NCBI GenBank assembly: GCA_001599715.1
Contig: BCHU01000003.1
Location: 992,001-1,056,000, forward strand
Direction of reading: 5' to 3'
DNA length: 64,000 bases
Origin: Phaeotremella fagi
Taxonomy: Eukaryota > Basidiomycota > Tremellomycetes > Tremellales > Phaeotremellaceae
Of the stretch, positions 1 to 10,690 are shown piece after piece. The translations under genes and the position numbers were made by a program. Position 1 is the first letter of the stretch, and every line of letters begins with the position of its first letter. A model generated the notes under the pieces. The model did no database searches. It saw only the letters and a list, made by a program, of their open reading frames with translations, and was not told the DNA's origin.

Positions 1-660
1 TTCTCTCTTCCATTGCCACATTCAATACAGCAACATATAATACACAATCCAATGCCTTGTTCATGTTACCAAACTACTCCTACCGGGATTCCCAAATGGA
101 CCTACATCTCCGATGACTCACCCACCAACGAAGCCTCATGTACACTGTCAGTTGATGATTGGTTGAAAACAGAAGAATCTCAATCCATCCTTTCGTCTTG
201 GTTCGTTGATCTCCAAAAGCTCGCCAACGGTGAAGGTGAATTGACCGAGGAGGGTAAACAGAAAGTCGAGGATTTAGCGACTACTGCCACAGGTGCTTGG
301 GTGAGTTATGATAGAGCTGATACTACAAGTTGTTGACCTGCCTTGCTTCAGTCCAGAATGATACAAAATTATGCTGCCACAGGTGGTAGCGCCAACCACG
401 AGTTTCCACTCACTGTCGCGTTCCTAACTCTACTCACAGAAAGAACCAAACTCATCGGGGATGATGTACGTGATAATTATGCGGTATCAATTCATACGGT
501 AGAAGAGTTCCTTAAATATGGTCGGGGAATGGTGTACCGCCTCAAATGCGCGGGGAAGCAAAACGCTTCGGTTTACACTAGAAACTTGGAGGATTATATG
601 GATCGGTTGAGTTTTAATTTACAATATCAAGCGATGTTAATCTTATCCGAGGTTTTGTAA
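1..660 (+). CDS. Left-truncated unknown protein (3' end of gene)
   Basis: The reading frame is open from the window edge, so the start lies outside. One intron, about 301-351 (GTGAGT to TTCAG), joins a segment ending TTATGAW to one starting SRMIQNY. The second segment is rich in helical, charged residues and ends LILSEVL. The stop codon TAA at 658-660 lies inside a GTAAGA donor-like sequence, so another exon cannot be excluded. A further open stretch at 743-973 looks protein-like, but I could not join it in frame. No domain is recognised. It runs convergent with the aldo-keto reductase, whose 3' end lies only about 270 bp away. Confidence 0.5.
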
Positions 661-932
661 GAAGGCGAAGTTATGGCACTCCTCAGATGTTTCTTTGCTC
701 CCGTGCTAGTAGCTTAATAAGTAGTTTCACATTGTAGAATATATGCTTGAATTCATGAAATCACTTTTCCGATTACTTGAAATATACCGACAACGAGAGC
801 CAGAATACTTGAATTCTGCAGATAAACGGAACAACGGAGCTGAAGAAGATTCAAAACTGATGTCTACAACGATGTTGATGACGCAACAACATCAAGGGAT
901 TTTGGAGCAAGAACGAATTGAACCTCGGACAT

Positions 933-2465
933 CTAAGGAGTTAGCGGGGATTTCGAGTGATGACTTACCATAGCGAACAAGCTAGCTTGTCTTCCGTCCT
1001 TGGTCGTAGCTGGGTCAACCCCAAACACATCCATAGGGAAAGGCGGAGTGAACGGTTTAACACCTTCAATCTCATCAATCTGTTCAGCAGTGAGAGAGAT
1101 TTTAAGAGCCTATCAAAGCCATTGTCAGCCACCGGATCCTAATCGTTAAAAACCATACCTCAATATTAGCCTTCAAGTTCTCAATACTAGTCCCCCCAAC
1201 CAAAGGGAAGATGTATGGAGCCTTGGATAAAGCCCAAGCTTGCGCCACACCAGCAGGCGAAGTCTTTCCACCGATCTTTTCTAAGACTTTCGAAATGGAT
1301 CGTTCGGTTTCTGTGGGTACCATGCCGAATCTGAATTTCCCGTTTTGTTCTGCTTCAGAGAATTGAGCTTCGGTCTTGAATTTACCGGAACCTGCTACGC
1401 CGTAGGGAGCTACATTTGATGGGGTTTAGTCTTGAATTTAAGGGTGGGGAGGGAGAGTACTGACTTAAGGCCATACCCTCTGCTCGTAGCATTGGGAGAA
1501 TCTCTCCTTCTAGATCACGTTTAATGAGTGACCATTGACCTTGACTTTTGAGGTTGAGATGTGGAGTTTAGCTTTTATGGGTTTGCAATGAATGAAAAGG
1601 GGACCTACTAAATCGAAAATGGAGTTAATCCTTTTTGACGAGCGTATTCATTGGCTTTAGATACTATCCAAGCTAAAATGAATCCGTCATGTGTCAACAC
1701 TGGCGCTTGCTTTGTGCCAAAATTGTACTTACCTGGAGTATCTGAGATACCGAGATAGAAAACTTTTCTACTTGTGATTAGGTTATGAAGAGCTTGCATG
1801 AGCTCGGGGATCGAGGTTGTATAATCCCAAAAGTGGACATAGAAAATATCTATATGGCTTGATCAGCTCCTATTTTCGTTCATTTGTTGTGGGACTACTC
1901 ACCGATATAACTCGTCTTAAGTCTGTTCAAAGAACTCTCAAAACTGGTGTACAACGATTTAGAATTATTTCCCTGCCAATTGAGTTGACCTCTTTGATAA
2001 GCCGCTTCAGGATGGAAACAATAAGTGAATTTTCTGAACTAGTCAACAATCGTTTTTCGTACTTGACTCACGTAGCTAATACGATCTCATCACGACATTG
2101 TCTAGCTTCCATCCATTCACCAATGTTAGTCTCTGATTCTCCGTGTTGATACATGTTCCTGAAGTGATGTCAGTGGAGCAAGTGTAATCCCGAGAGCAAA
2201 CTTACGCAGTATCAATAAAGTTCCCACCGGCTTCACGATAAACATCGAGATACTCAAAAGCTTGTTCCTTGGTTACTCCGTGTCCAAAGATCATTTGTTG
2301 TGCGGATCCCAAGCCCATTGTACCTAGACAGATGGGTGAGACTTTGACTAAGATGATACGATTAGATTCATTTGTCACAAGCCGTTGATTGGACTTACCT
2401 CCCGCGGTTGGTGCTAGGATACGGAGATGACTTAGTGGGCCAGTGGATGAGGGGAACGGGTTCAT
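933..2465 (-). CDS. Aldo-keto reductase, aryl-alcohol dehydrogenase (AAD) type
   Basis: This is a predicted cytosolic NADPH-dependent oxidoreductase of the AKR superfamily. The N-terminus carries the family pattern [13 protein letters not shown], then the helix [20 protein letters not shown] followed by NMYQHGESE, which holds the probable catalytic Tyr. Further on are LGISDTP and, near the C-terminus, [18 protein letters not shown] and the NADPH-binding region around IENLKANIE. These match fungal AAD and norsolorinic-acid-reductase-like enzymes. About seven introns split the gene, giving roughly 370 residues. The ATG at 2463-2465 is the first Met before the conserved core. The last exon ends [19 protein letters not shown] plus a short tail. 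The exact 3' end is uncertain, because GTAAGT follows that Met. The substrate cannot be told from sequence. Confidence 0.85.
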
Positions 2466-2995
2466 CGTGATTGAAATTTAAATAGTAGGTTCTGTTGCTA
2501 GTGTGGATTGGATTCAGTGAGAATCGGATTGACGGGGTGTGTATGAAAGCTGAACCATAGGCCTTATATATGCAACATCAGTCGTACATATTGATAATCA
2601 TCACCAGCTAAATCAAGTCATGATTTATCATGCCTCATGAAGCTGATAATGCCACAATGACAACTCGAGTTTGTATGACATAAAGATTTGAAGAGATGCT
2701 GACGCAAAAACGGAGATGTCAGTCATACTGCTGACATAAACCAGATGGCACGAGCTTGCCACGCGGCGATCAGGGTCAAAGCTTATTTCAAGGGTCTGAG
2801 CGCGTCCCTCTAAAGATTTCTATCGAACGAGAGAGTTGCAGCTTCCCCCCAAAGATATAGATATAGATACTCAACAACGACAAGGCATATTCATATTCCA
2901 TTCAACAACAACAACAAATACTATTCAAATCACCTTCTATCAAAGTAAGTGTTCTCACCTCTCGTACACCCTTCTTAGACTCACCCCACCCCTAG
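2466..2995. promoter_or_regulatory. Divergent promoter region between aldo-keto reductase and ERG6
   Basis: These 530 bp separate two divergently transcribed genes. They hold the ERG6 5' leader, including an intron (2945-2995), and A/C-rich leader sequence around 2860-2940. No long ORF with an ATG is present. I saw no match good enough to call a sterol regulatory element. Confidence 0.55.
2945..2995 (+). other. 5' UTR intron of ERG6 ending at the start codon
   Basis: The intron begins GTAAGT at 2945 and ends with CTAG just before the ATG at 2996. It therefore lies wholly in the leader, and splicing places the start codon at the beginning of exon 2. Leader introns are common in Cryptococcus-type genomes. 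The branch-like sequence is not obvious. Confidence 0.65.
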
Positions 2996-4477
2996 ATGCC
3001 TGTCGAACAAAGAGTTGAAGCACGTGTAGCCAACTACACAAAATTCTGGCAAAAAGATTCTAAAACTGACAACGCTACCGATGTCGAGCACAGAAAAGAT
3101 CAATACACTGAAGTAGTCAATGGTAGGTTCAGTTATGCCGTATGGAGTTGACAGAAAGGTTATTACGATGGTGCTACTGAACTGTACGAGTACGGTTGGG
3201 GTAAGTTATTCCTCCTCTTTTTGACAGAGTATGTTGTTAACTCTGCCCCAGGTGAATCATTCCATTTCTGTCGTTTCTACCGGGGAGAAGCTTTCCTTCA
3301 AGCTGTAAGCTTCATTGTGTTGTAGTGAACCTGTCTTTTAGCTTACAGAACACAGCTCGCTCGTCACGAACACTACCTCGCTTCCATGATCGGTCTCAGA
3401 CCTGGAATGAGAGTTTTAGATGTTGGTTGTGGTGTCGGTGGTCCAGCTCGTGAAATCGCCAGATTCTCAGACGCTACCATCGTCGGTGTTAACAACAACG
3501 ATTTCCAAATTCAACGTGCCACTAAGAAAACCGCCAGAGCTGGTTTAAGCGATAAAGTTTCTTTCGCCAAAGGTGACTTCATGAAGCTTGCTGAGCAATT
3601 TGGGGAGAACTCTTTCGATGCTAGTGAGTAGGCGATGGGCATTTCATCTCATTTACGAGTTTATACTGACATTCGTAGTTTACGCTATTGAGGCTACTTG
3701 TCATGCCCCTACTTTTGAGGGTATCTACGGAGAGATCTACAAATGTTTAAAACCAGGAGGTATCGTGAGTACATATACATACCCCTTGGTTATAGCTAAC
3801 ACACTACAGTTCGGTGTTTACGAATGGTGTATGACCGACGCTTGGGACCCATCTAACCCAGAACACAAAAGAATCCAACACGGTATCGAAGTCGGTGATG
3901 GTATCCCTGAAATGAGAACTTTACACGATGCTAGAAAAGCCCTTATTTCGGTTGGATTCGAGATCGTTCACGAGGAGGACTTGGCTGACAGTGAGTGTTG
4001 AATTCTGGAGTAACCACTGACGTCAGGATCCGATAGTGTTCGTTGGTTCTATCCTCTTGAGGGTGATATCCGTAAAGCACAAACTGTTTGGGATAGTGAG
4101 TCGTAACCACCCATTCAGTCAACTAATGCCCAGTGTTCACCGTTGCCCGAATGACCACAGTTGGTAAATTCTTCACTCAAAACGCCGTCTGGGGCTTGGA
4201 GAAGGTTGGGTTAGTTCCAAAGGGTACATACGATGTCGGAGAAAGTTTAAAGGTTGCTGCTGATGCTTTGGTCGCTGGTGGAAGAACGAAATTGTTCACG
4301 TACGTAGTATTTCCGGTGTCGGAAAGGAGTAACTGATTGAATACTAACTTGCATTTACTCCGTAGTCCTATGGCACTTTGGGTCGTTCGTAAAGTGAGTT
4401 CAATAGGTGGTGCCGACGACGAAGAAGGAATTCAAACTGATGCCTCGTATTTTAGCCCGCTAATTAAGTTTTGGTAG
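2996..4477 (+). CDS. ERG6: Sterol 24-C-methyltransferase
   Basis: It transfers a methyl group from S-adenosylmethionine to C-24 of zymosterol-type sterols in ergosterol synthesis, at the ER and lipid droplets. The start [20 protein letters not shown] fits the family N-terminus. Region I, the sterol-binding signature, reads [19 protein letters not shown]. The SAM motif follows as [16 protein letters not shown], then the conserved [10 protein letters not shown] and [16 protein letters not shown]. The C-terminal SMT domain includes [14 protein letters not shown]. Eight short introns divide the gene, giving about 340-350 residues, the usual size. After [13 protein letters not shown] the frame runs on for about 24 residues to TAG at 4475-4477. 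Family members often end in a variable tail, so this is acceptable, though a further intron is possible. Confidence 0.95.
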
Positions 4478-5078
4478 ATGGGAGTTGAGATATATACCAT
4501 TTTTCTCCTTTTCCGGTGGTTCTTTGGTGTTTATTTTGTTTTGTGGGAAAAGATTTGATCAATTGATTGCATAAACGTAGTAAACGTTTGATACCCTAGA
4601 GACTCAAAAGCTTTATGGCTTTATAGTTGGAATGAATGCATTTGTGCATTGGTGAACGATGTTTGAATTGATTTTGAGTTGAAGTTAACCCTTTTAACCC
4701 GTCCGACCATCCGAAACGACAAGGTACGGAATAAATGTAAACAAAGTTGGTTTAATTGAATTGAATCCTAACGCCAACATTTTATAGATTCTTTAGATTC
4801 TATACATTCTATTCAATGTTCTTTTTCACGATAAAGAACATTACTGACGCACTAGGTGATCGTGGCTTGTAAATCTAGTTGATTCACTGATATCGTTTGT
4901 TTATCTTTCTTCAACTTTATCGTAATCATTGAGAAGGCGGGGTGTATTAGGGGCTGACTGAAATATTAACATGATTGTTGACAGCAAGTTTTCGTTGTTT
5001 TTCCGTCTTCATCTTTATCTTTAACTATTTCTTTCTTTCTTTACTCACAGTACAACTCTCATTAATACTGACTTAAAG
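4478..5078. other. Intergenic region, ERG6 3' end and promoter of next gene
   Basis: These 601 bp contain AT-rich sequence with T-runs and a CT-rich leader just before the ATG at 5079. No ORF or RNA gene was recognised. Confidence 0.5.
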
Positions 5079-7238
5079 ATGGATATCTCATCAACTTGTT
5101 CCTCACCTTCACTGTACTCTTGTGCACCTAGCGTTGCAGGTCACGGTGGTTCACCAGGTACCATCCAACGTATCTCTCGATATCGACAAAACGTCTTATC
5201 AACCTATTCATCTAATGAAGATTTTCATCGTCAAAGTCACAGATCATATGGCTACGATCAAGGTTCACCAGAAGGACCTGACGATATCGAAGCCGAAATC
5301 AGAAAAAGGTTATCCATTCGTGGACCGATCGTTAGGAAATATTCCAACGAAGCTCCTTGGATGTACGAAGATAATTTGACACCAAGACGTCAAAGGTTGT
5401 TACGAGACGACGAATCCATCTGGAGTGCTCGACCATCTATCACCGAACGTGATCGTGAAAACTCATTTACCATGGCGTTGAGTCGTCAATCAACTAGAAA
5501 CAATCGTAAATCATCTACCAAATCTTATTTGACCGGTGATAGAGACGACGAAAGTATTTACGAACCACGACGTAATTTCTCTAACGTCATCAGTAAACAT
5601 CTGCTACCATCTTCATCAGGTGAATCGTTCTCGTCCGGTCAATCTTTTTCAAGTTCTGATCCGATCACTCCTAAATCTTGGGGTGAAGATGAGAATTCGT
5701 TAAGAAAGGCTTTGGCTTTCAACAATTCAAACGATGACGGTTTATCGGCTCAATACGCTGTTCATCGTTATGAAACTGGTAAACCGCATGATCCGTTCCT
5801 CGATTCAAACTCTAGTATCGGTATCCCAAATTCGAGATCTAGTAGTTCGATCATCTCTCATCGAGCTGGTTCAACACTTACTTTAGCTGCTCCACCTTTA
5901 CATGATCCTACCAAAGCTATCCTTCAGGCTTCAGGTTTACTTAAAGACGTTTCACCTAATTTACCAGCAACTTCAACTTTCCCTCTTCAAGATCGACCAC
6001 TTGTCAATTCCGGTTCACCAGGTTTCGGTTTGATCAGTCTCCAAGATGCTCAGGCGAGAGAGAAAAGTAGGAAAAGCGTTCATGCTACTAGCGTAGCTAC
6101 TGCTGTTGAATTCAATTATTGGAACACACCCTTCCATCCAGGTGAAATCGGTACTTCTACACCATTATCTGTTCAAAATGAAAATCGAATTCAACAAGAG
6201 AACGTCGTCAACTTGAACTCTGGTAATACACTTCAACCACCACGTAACAGTCTGAACAAACAACGTTCGATGAGTAGTCTATCTGAGGCTGCTGTTCCAG
6301 AATCGAACAGGGTTTTGAAGACTAAGAAATCGGGTTTGATGAAGCTTTTCAATAAAGATAAAGATAGACATCAAGATAAGGTTATTGGAAGTAGTGGGAA
6401 AGGTTATAAAATTGGTGAACCAACTTCGAACTCTAGTTCGATTCCAAATTCCATATCGACATTGTCAACCACCACCACAGCCTCGGTTAACATGCCACCA
6501 CCAGCTCGGGGTTTACCACCATTGAACGAAACCAAACCTGCTGAAAAACATTTGATCGCAAGGAAAAGTGTGATTCCAAACGATCGATCATCATGTGACA
6601 CCCTCAACGCGAAATCACTTAACGCCGTCAAAAGTGAAAAACCATCAACAGTTTATTCAAGTAGTCAACCACCTAATCTCGAACTTCGACCTGTCTCAAT
6701 GACCCTAACTCAAAAATTACCTTCCAACTATCTGAGTCGTGGGTTCCAATACGATATCTCACCACATTCACCAATCCCGGAGAACGAAAGTGAAAGTCAG
6801 AATGGCGATTGCGAACAAATGTTAGATCTTGCGATTGCAGATCTCAAAGTCCAATCGATGACTCGGGGTAGATTGAACACACCTTCTTCACCGATTCTCG
6901 AACCTCTACCCACCGAAGCTGATTTACCAGTCTCACTCCGTGATCAGATCGTTAACGCTAGAAAGGGGTGGCAGTTACAGTTGTTCGAATTGGAGGCTCA
7001 GATCAGGGAATTGAAAGATGAACTAGAAGATTCAAAGAGATTGAAGAAAAACGCTAGTGGTGGTTGTATCACTTGTGGTTGTACTTGTTCATCTGGAAAC
7101 AATGCGAATGGGAGATTAAGAATCCCATCGGGTAGTTCGACTATGAGCTCTTCTTCTAGTGTGATTCATCGTGGTAGAGCTAAAACTGGTGGCGCTAGAG
7201 GTGTATTCGGTATCGGAAGTTTGTATGAATGGGAATAG
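5079..7238 (+). CDS. Ser/Asn-rich unknown protein with C-terminal coiled coil and Cys cluster
   Basis: This is a single-exon gene of 719 residues. The first 600 residues are low-complexity and rich in Ser, Asn, Pro and Thr, with basic patches (for example KKSGLMKLFNKDKDR near residue 415) that suggest a disordered, phosphorylated scaffold. The only ordered part is near the C-terminus. LRDQIVNARKGWQLQLFELE leads into a short coiled coil of about 35 residues, followed by CITCGCTC, a tight Cys cluster that could bind a metal. A tail RGVFGIGSLYEWE ends the protein. The same Trp-helix plus Cys-cluster arrangement is, to my recollection, found in uncharacterised basidiomycete proteins. No function is claimed. 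The ATG at 5079 follows a pyrimidine-rich leader. Confidence 0.85.
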   Translation: MDISSTCSSPSLYSCAPSVAGHGGSPGTIQRISRYRQNVLSTYSSNEDFHRQSHRSYGYDQGSPEGPDDIEAEIRKRLSIRGPIVRKYSNEAPWMYEDNLTPRRQRLLRDDESIWSARPSITERDRENSFTMALSRQSTRNNRKSSTKSYLTGDRDDESIYEPRRNFSNVISKHLLPSSSGESFSSGQSFSSSDPITPKSWGEDENSLRKALAFNNSNDDGLSAQYAVHRYETGKPHDPFLDSNSSIGIPNSRSSSSIISHRAGSTLTLAAPPLHDPTKAILQASGLLKDVSPNLPATSTFPLQDRPLVNSGSPGFGLISLQDAQAREKSRKSVHATSVATAVEFNYWNTPFHPGEIGTSTPLSVQNENRIQQENVVNLNSGNTLQPPRNSLNKQRSMSSLSEAAVPESNRVLKTKKSGLMKLFNKDKDRHQDKVIGSSGKGYKIGEPTSNSSSIPNSISTLSTTTTASVNMPPPARGLPPLNETKPAEKHLIARKSVIPNDRSSCDTLNAKSLNAVKSEKPSTVYSSSQPPNLELRPVSMTLTQKLPSNYLSRGFQYDISPHSPIPENESESQNGDCEQMLDLAIADLKVQSMTRGRLNTPSSPILEPLPTEADLPVSLRDQIVNARKGWQLQLFELEAQIRELKDELEDSKRLKKNASGGCITCGCTCSSGNNANGRLRIPSGSSTMSSSSSVIHRGRAKTGGARGVFGIGSLYEWE

Positions 7239-7351
7239 AACTCTGTTGAATACTTAAATAAAATAAATAGAGGAACTGCTGGTCAGTAAACCTTTTTTGA
7301 AAGGACAATCGTTTTTGTTTGATAATATAATGCATCCGTATAATAAATGGT

Positions 7352-10300
7352 CTATCCTCTACCAGCACGTCTCTTATCTCTCTGTTTCTCCCTGAGCGAA
7401 TCATCAGTATCAATTCATAATCCCCACAAAAACAAACTCACCTCTCCATAGCTTTCTCCTCAGCTCTCTCCATGTTAATCCCACCCTCAACCCGTCTCAT
7501 CTTATCCCTATACTCCTTATCCTTAACACTCTGTTCCCTAGCTTTCTCCCCAGCCAAGAATTTGTTATCCTTCCTCAATTCCCTGATCGCACCCTTCTTC
7601 TCTTTCTTGTAAAGAGCTTTCAATTTAGCAGCGCTGTTACGTTCAGTATCTGGATCGTAGTGTTTCGATAATGAATAGTTCTCTTCGAATTTGGGGGCGT
7701 AAGACGCTATAGGGATTGGTTTGTGGGCTTGGAGTGTTAGTGGTTGACGTGAGGATTTGGCGAATGTTAACATTCGGTTTAAGGTTGATGTCGTGTTCGT
7801 GAACAGGGTCTTTGGGTTATGATCAATATTTGAATCTCTTAAGACGCATCCTAATGACTTACCTTGAGTTCCTGCGATAGTTTCTTGACCCTAGATCCTT
7901 CAAGTACTAATAACAATGGCGTGAAGAGTTCTATAAATGCCTCGGAAGACGAATAAAGAGTAGCGAAAGTCTCAGTGAGACGTAAAGCGACAGCTAGAAT
8001 GTCGGCTTTACTTTGCTCGTCATCACTTGAGTTGACTAGACGGATATCAACCGGTTCTCGCGGTGAAACTGATGATGCGAGATACAGATCTGTGGAAGTT
8101 TGTAAATCGGGGAATTGACTTGGTTCATCTTTCTTTCGGGGTGATAAGGAAGTGATTGATGATGCGATGAAGTTTATGACCTCAGGAACGATCCTTTTGG
8201 ACATTGATTCGTACTATAAAGATGTCAGTTTGATAACGACTCGGTGTTAAGCTAACTCACTTGAGCCAAGATCGAACATAAGAACAAACCACTGACAATA
8301 TCCCCGACAGTCCTTATCCGACTTTGTGAGAGATATTGACAACTCAAAAGAACAGCAGGAGCGACGACAGGATGTGAGAAATCACTAGAAGACCAGGTAA
8401 CACCGATCAAACGAAGGATAGTAAGTTCCGGACATTTAGGTAAAGTTTTCGAATCAACTCTCGAAGCCCCCCTGGCTAACCCTTTAGTTAGATTCTTTTG
8501 CATGATTGAAAGTTTATTGATGAAATGTGACGCTGCAGTGATAGGGTTCAATTTCGTTAATGATGTGATATGATTCGTCAATATTGATATCAAATCGAAA
8601 GCTGGTTCTGGTCTTGATGCCAAAATTAACGTGTAGTCAAGTAACACTCCGAGGAAATCTTGAAGTTTTTCTTTGTTACCGGCAGCTAGACTTGGGTGAT
8701 GGAGTGCTCGAATACGTTGGATTACGATTGGAAGTGCTGAATCGTCTAGATCTTCCAGTATGTCTTCGAATTCCTCGATACTCGATGGACAGGGGAATGT
8801 GAATGGGATTTCTTTAATACCATTTGAGGCTTTGTTTTTCCCTTTGCCTTTCGATTTGGCGATGGGTACAGTTTCTTCCCCCTCGTCGGATTCCTCTAAA
8901 TCTTGAAGATCCTCCATATCTGACTCCACACTTTCATCGTCGTCGTCCTCATCGTCGTCGTCGTCGTCGTCGTCGTTGTCCTCCTCATCATCATCCTCAT
9001 CATCATCCTCATCATCATCCTCGTCATCCTCATCTTCGTCCTCATCTCCATCCTCATCCTCATCTTCGTCATCCTCACCACCCATCTGCTCAATCTGTTC
9101 CCTAGTGATACCTTTCCCAAACAGACCAACAGCTCCATCTTCATCCATATCGCCGTCAAAGTCATCCTCCAGATCATCCGCATCAGCCTTCCTACCAGAG
9201 ACTTTTCTTCTTTTCCTCGTCCCATCCTCATCATCACTAACATCTTCACCTCTCATACGTCTTAATCGAGTAGCTTCCGCTTTCTCCAAACGCTCCTTCT
9301 CTTCAATAGCTTGTTCCTCTTCAGTCTTGGTACGATCTTTGGGTTTCGCACGGGCATCGAAAGCGAGAGTTCTGACGAATTGATCATAATCTGCGTCCAA
9401 AGCGTCTCCATCTGGTTTTGTTGGTTCATTCACACCGCCATGTTTGGATGGACCACCAAGGGGAATCATGTTTGAACCTGATCGATCGGGAGCACTTTCC
9501 TGCAGTAAGGCTCGTAAACCGTCAATATCGTCGTCGAGTTCTTCTCGGATGTTGGCGTCAACTTCTCGTTGTTGTTGGCGTTCATACTAGTTCAATCAGA
9601 CTTCCGTACAAGTGGGAGTATTTACCTTGTAATCCTTGCTTTTAGCAATAATTTCAGACATGACTTCTGCTTTTGATTTTTTGCGTTCAGGCTGAGTAAC
9701 GTCAGCAATGGATCCTGATGGCCAGACTCACCATATCTCTCTCATCCTCTTCTTCTTCGCCAAAACCACCGAAATGAGCTCGTCTGACAGTACGCATATC
9801 GATGGTCCCCCTATCCTCTTCATCACCTTCACCAAGACCTTGCATTTCGAAATCATCAGCTTTCAGATCGGTAACATTCCTTCCACCGTGTGTTAAGCCG
9901 CCCAAGGCAAATCCGTCCTCTTCGCCGAAAGGATCCAACCCATCATCATCTTCAAGATTGAACATTCCCTTCTTTCCTCCACCACGTTGTCTTTCTCTGG
10001 TGAAACGTTCCAACATCCTATCTTCTATTGACATTGATGGATCTGATTCACCAAATCTTCTATCTTGAAATGTTCCTGTGTGACCTTTAAGTTGATGCTC
10101 TGGCAACAAAGATTTTCGTCGCTGATCGGGTCGTAAGCTGTCATACTGGTATTTCAACTTACCTGTTCTAATCCAGCTTGCCGACTGACACTAGGTCTTC
10201 CAGTGACACCTTTGAGATTACGACCACCAACATCATGTTTAACCTATCAACAGTAAGACGACTAAACAGCTTAAAAACAACCAAAACTTACCTTAGTCTC

Positions 10301-10483
10301 ACGCTCATCGAATTTATTCAATCCTTTTCGAATTTCATCCAATTTATGTAATTTTTTAGCCCGATCAGTCTCCTGTGGACCACCTTTCTTAGTTCCCTTT
10401 TTCTCCTTTTTCGATTTAGGGTTCTTGTTGAATCCAGCGCCGCTCAGTGCAGCTTTCAACTGAGCCAATTGTGATGCTGGCAT
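7352..10483 (-). CDS. NOP14: Nucleolar protein Nop14 (small-subunit processome)
   Basis: Nop14 is a U3 snoRNP and 90S pre-ribosome component needed for 18S rRNA maturation. The N-terminus MPASQLAQLKAALSGAGF and a basic linker lead to LDEIRKGLNKFDERE. The family block follows: RQAGLEQ, LRPDQRRKSLLPEHQLKGH, then FQDRRFGESDPSMSIEDRML. A long Asp/Glu tract lies near residues 420-480. The C-terminal helical part contains KFEENYSLSKHYDPD and ALYKKEKKGAIRELRKD, and the tail is REKQRDKRRAGRG. Six to eight introns leave about 940 residues, somewhat longer than yeast Nop14, mostly because of the acidic tract. The final short exon is joined over an intron at about 7392-7440. It shares a short promoter with VPS34. 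Confidence 0.95.
8925..9080. repeat. Asp/Glu-codon repeat tract inside NOP14
   Basis: On the + strand this is a run of GTC, ATC and CTC triplets. On the coding strand it encodes an almost pure Asp/Glu stretch of about 50 residues with repeating EDEDDDE-like units. It is imperfect and likely variable in length between strains. The antisense strand is also open as poly-Ser, an artefact of the repeat. Confidence 0.9.
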
Positions 10484-10690
10484 TTTGAGGAGTTTATGAG
10501 GATAGCAAAACGAAAAAAACAATAAAAATCAAGCGGCAAATTCAACTTTTGAGCTGTATTCTTTAGTACACGTCATTTTAGCTTTGCGGGGCCATGAGAT
10601 AGGAACAGTAAGTAGTATGTGGTATTGAGATTGCTCATTCAACAACACCTACAACTACCAAGATACTACATCTACTCAAGAGGGTCAACA
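10484..10690. promoter_or_regulatory. Compact bidirectional promoter NOP14 / VPS34
   Basis: Only 207 bp separate the start codons of two divergent genes, so their core promoters must lie here. It contains an A-rich stretch next to NOP14 and a CA-rich leader next to VPS34. No recognised factor site was found. Confidence 0.6.

Noticed and set aside
2600..2760. Possible sterol regulatory element upstream of ERG6
   Set aside because: Only weak partial matches were seen, not distinguishable from chance.
8976..9383. Open frame on the + strand, Ser-rich, 135 residues
   Set aside because: It is the antisense of the NOP14 Asp/Glu codons. The repeat makes all frames open, and no other sign of a gene is present.
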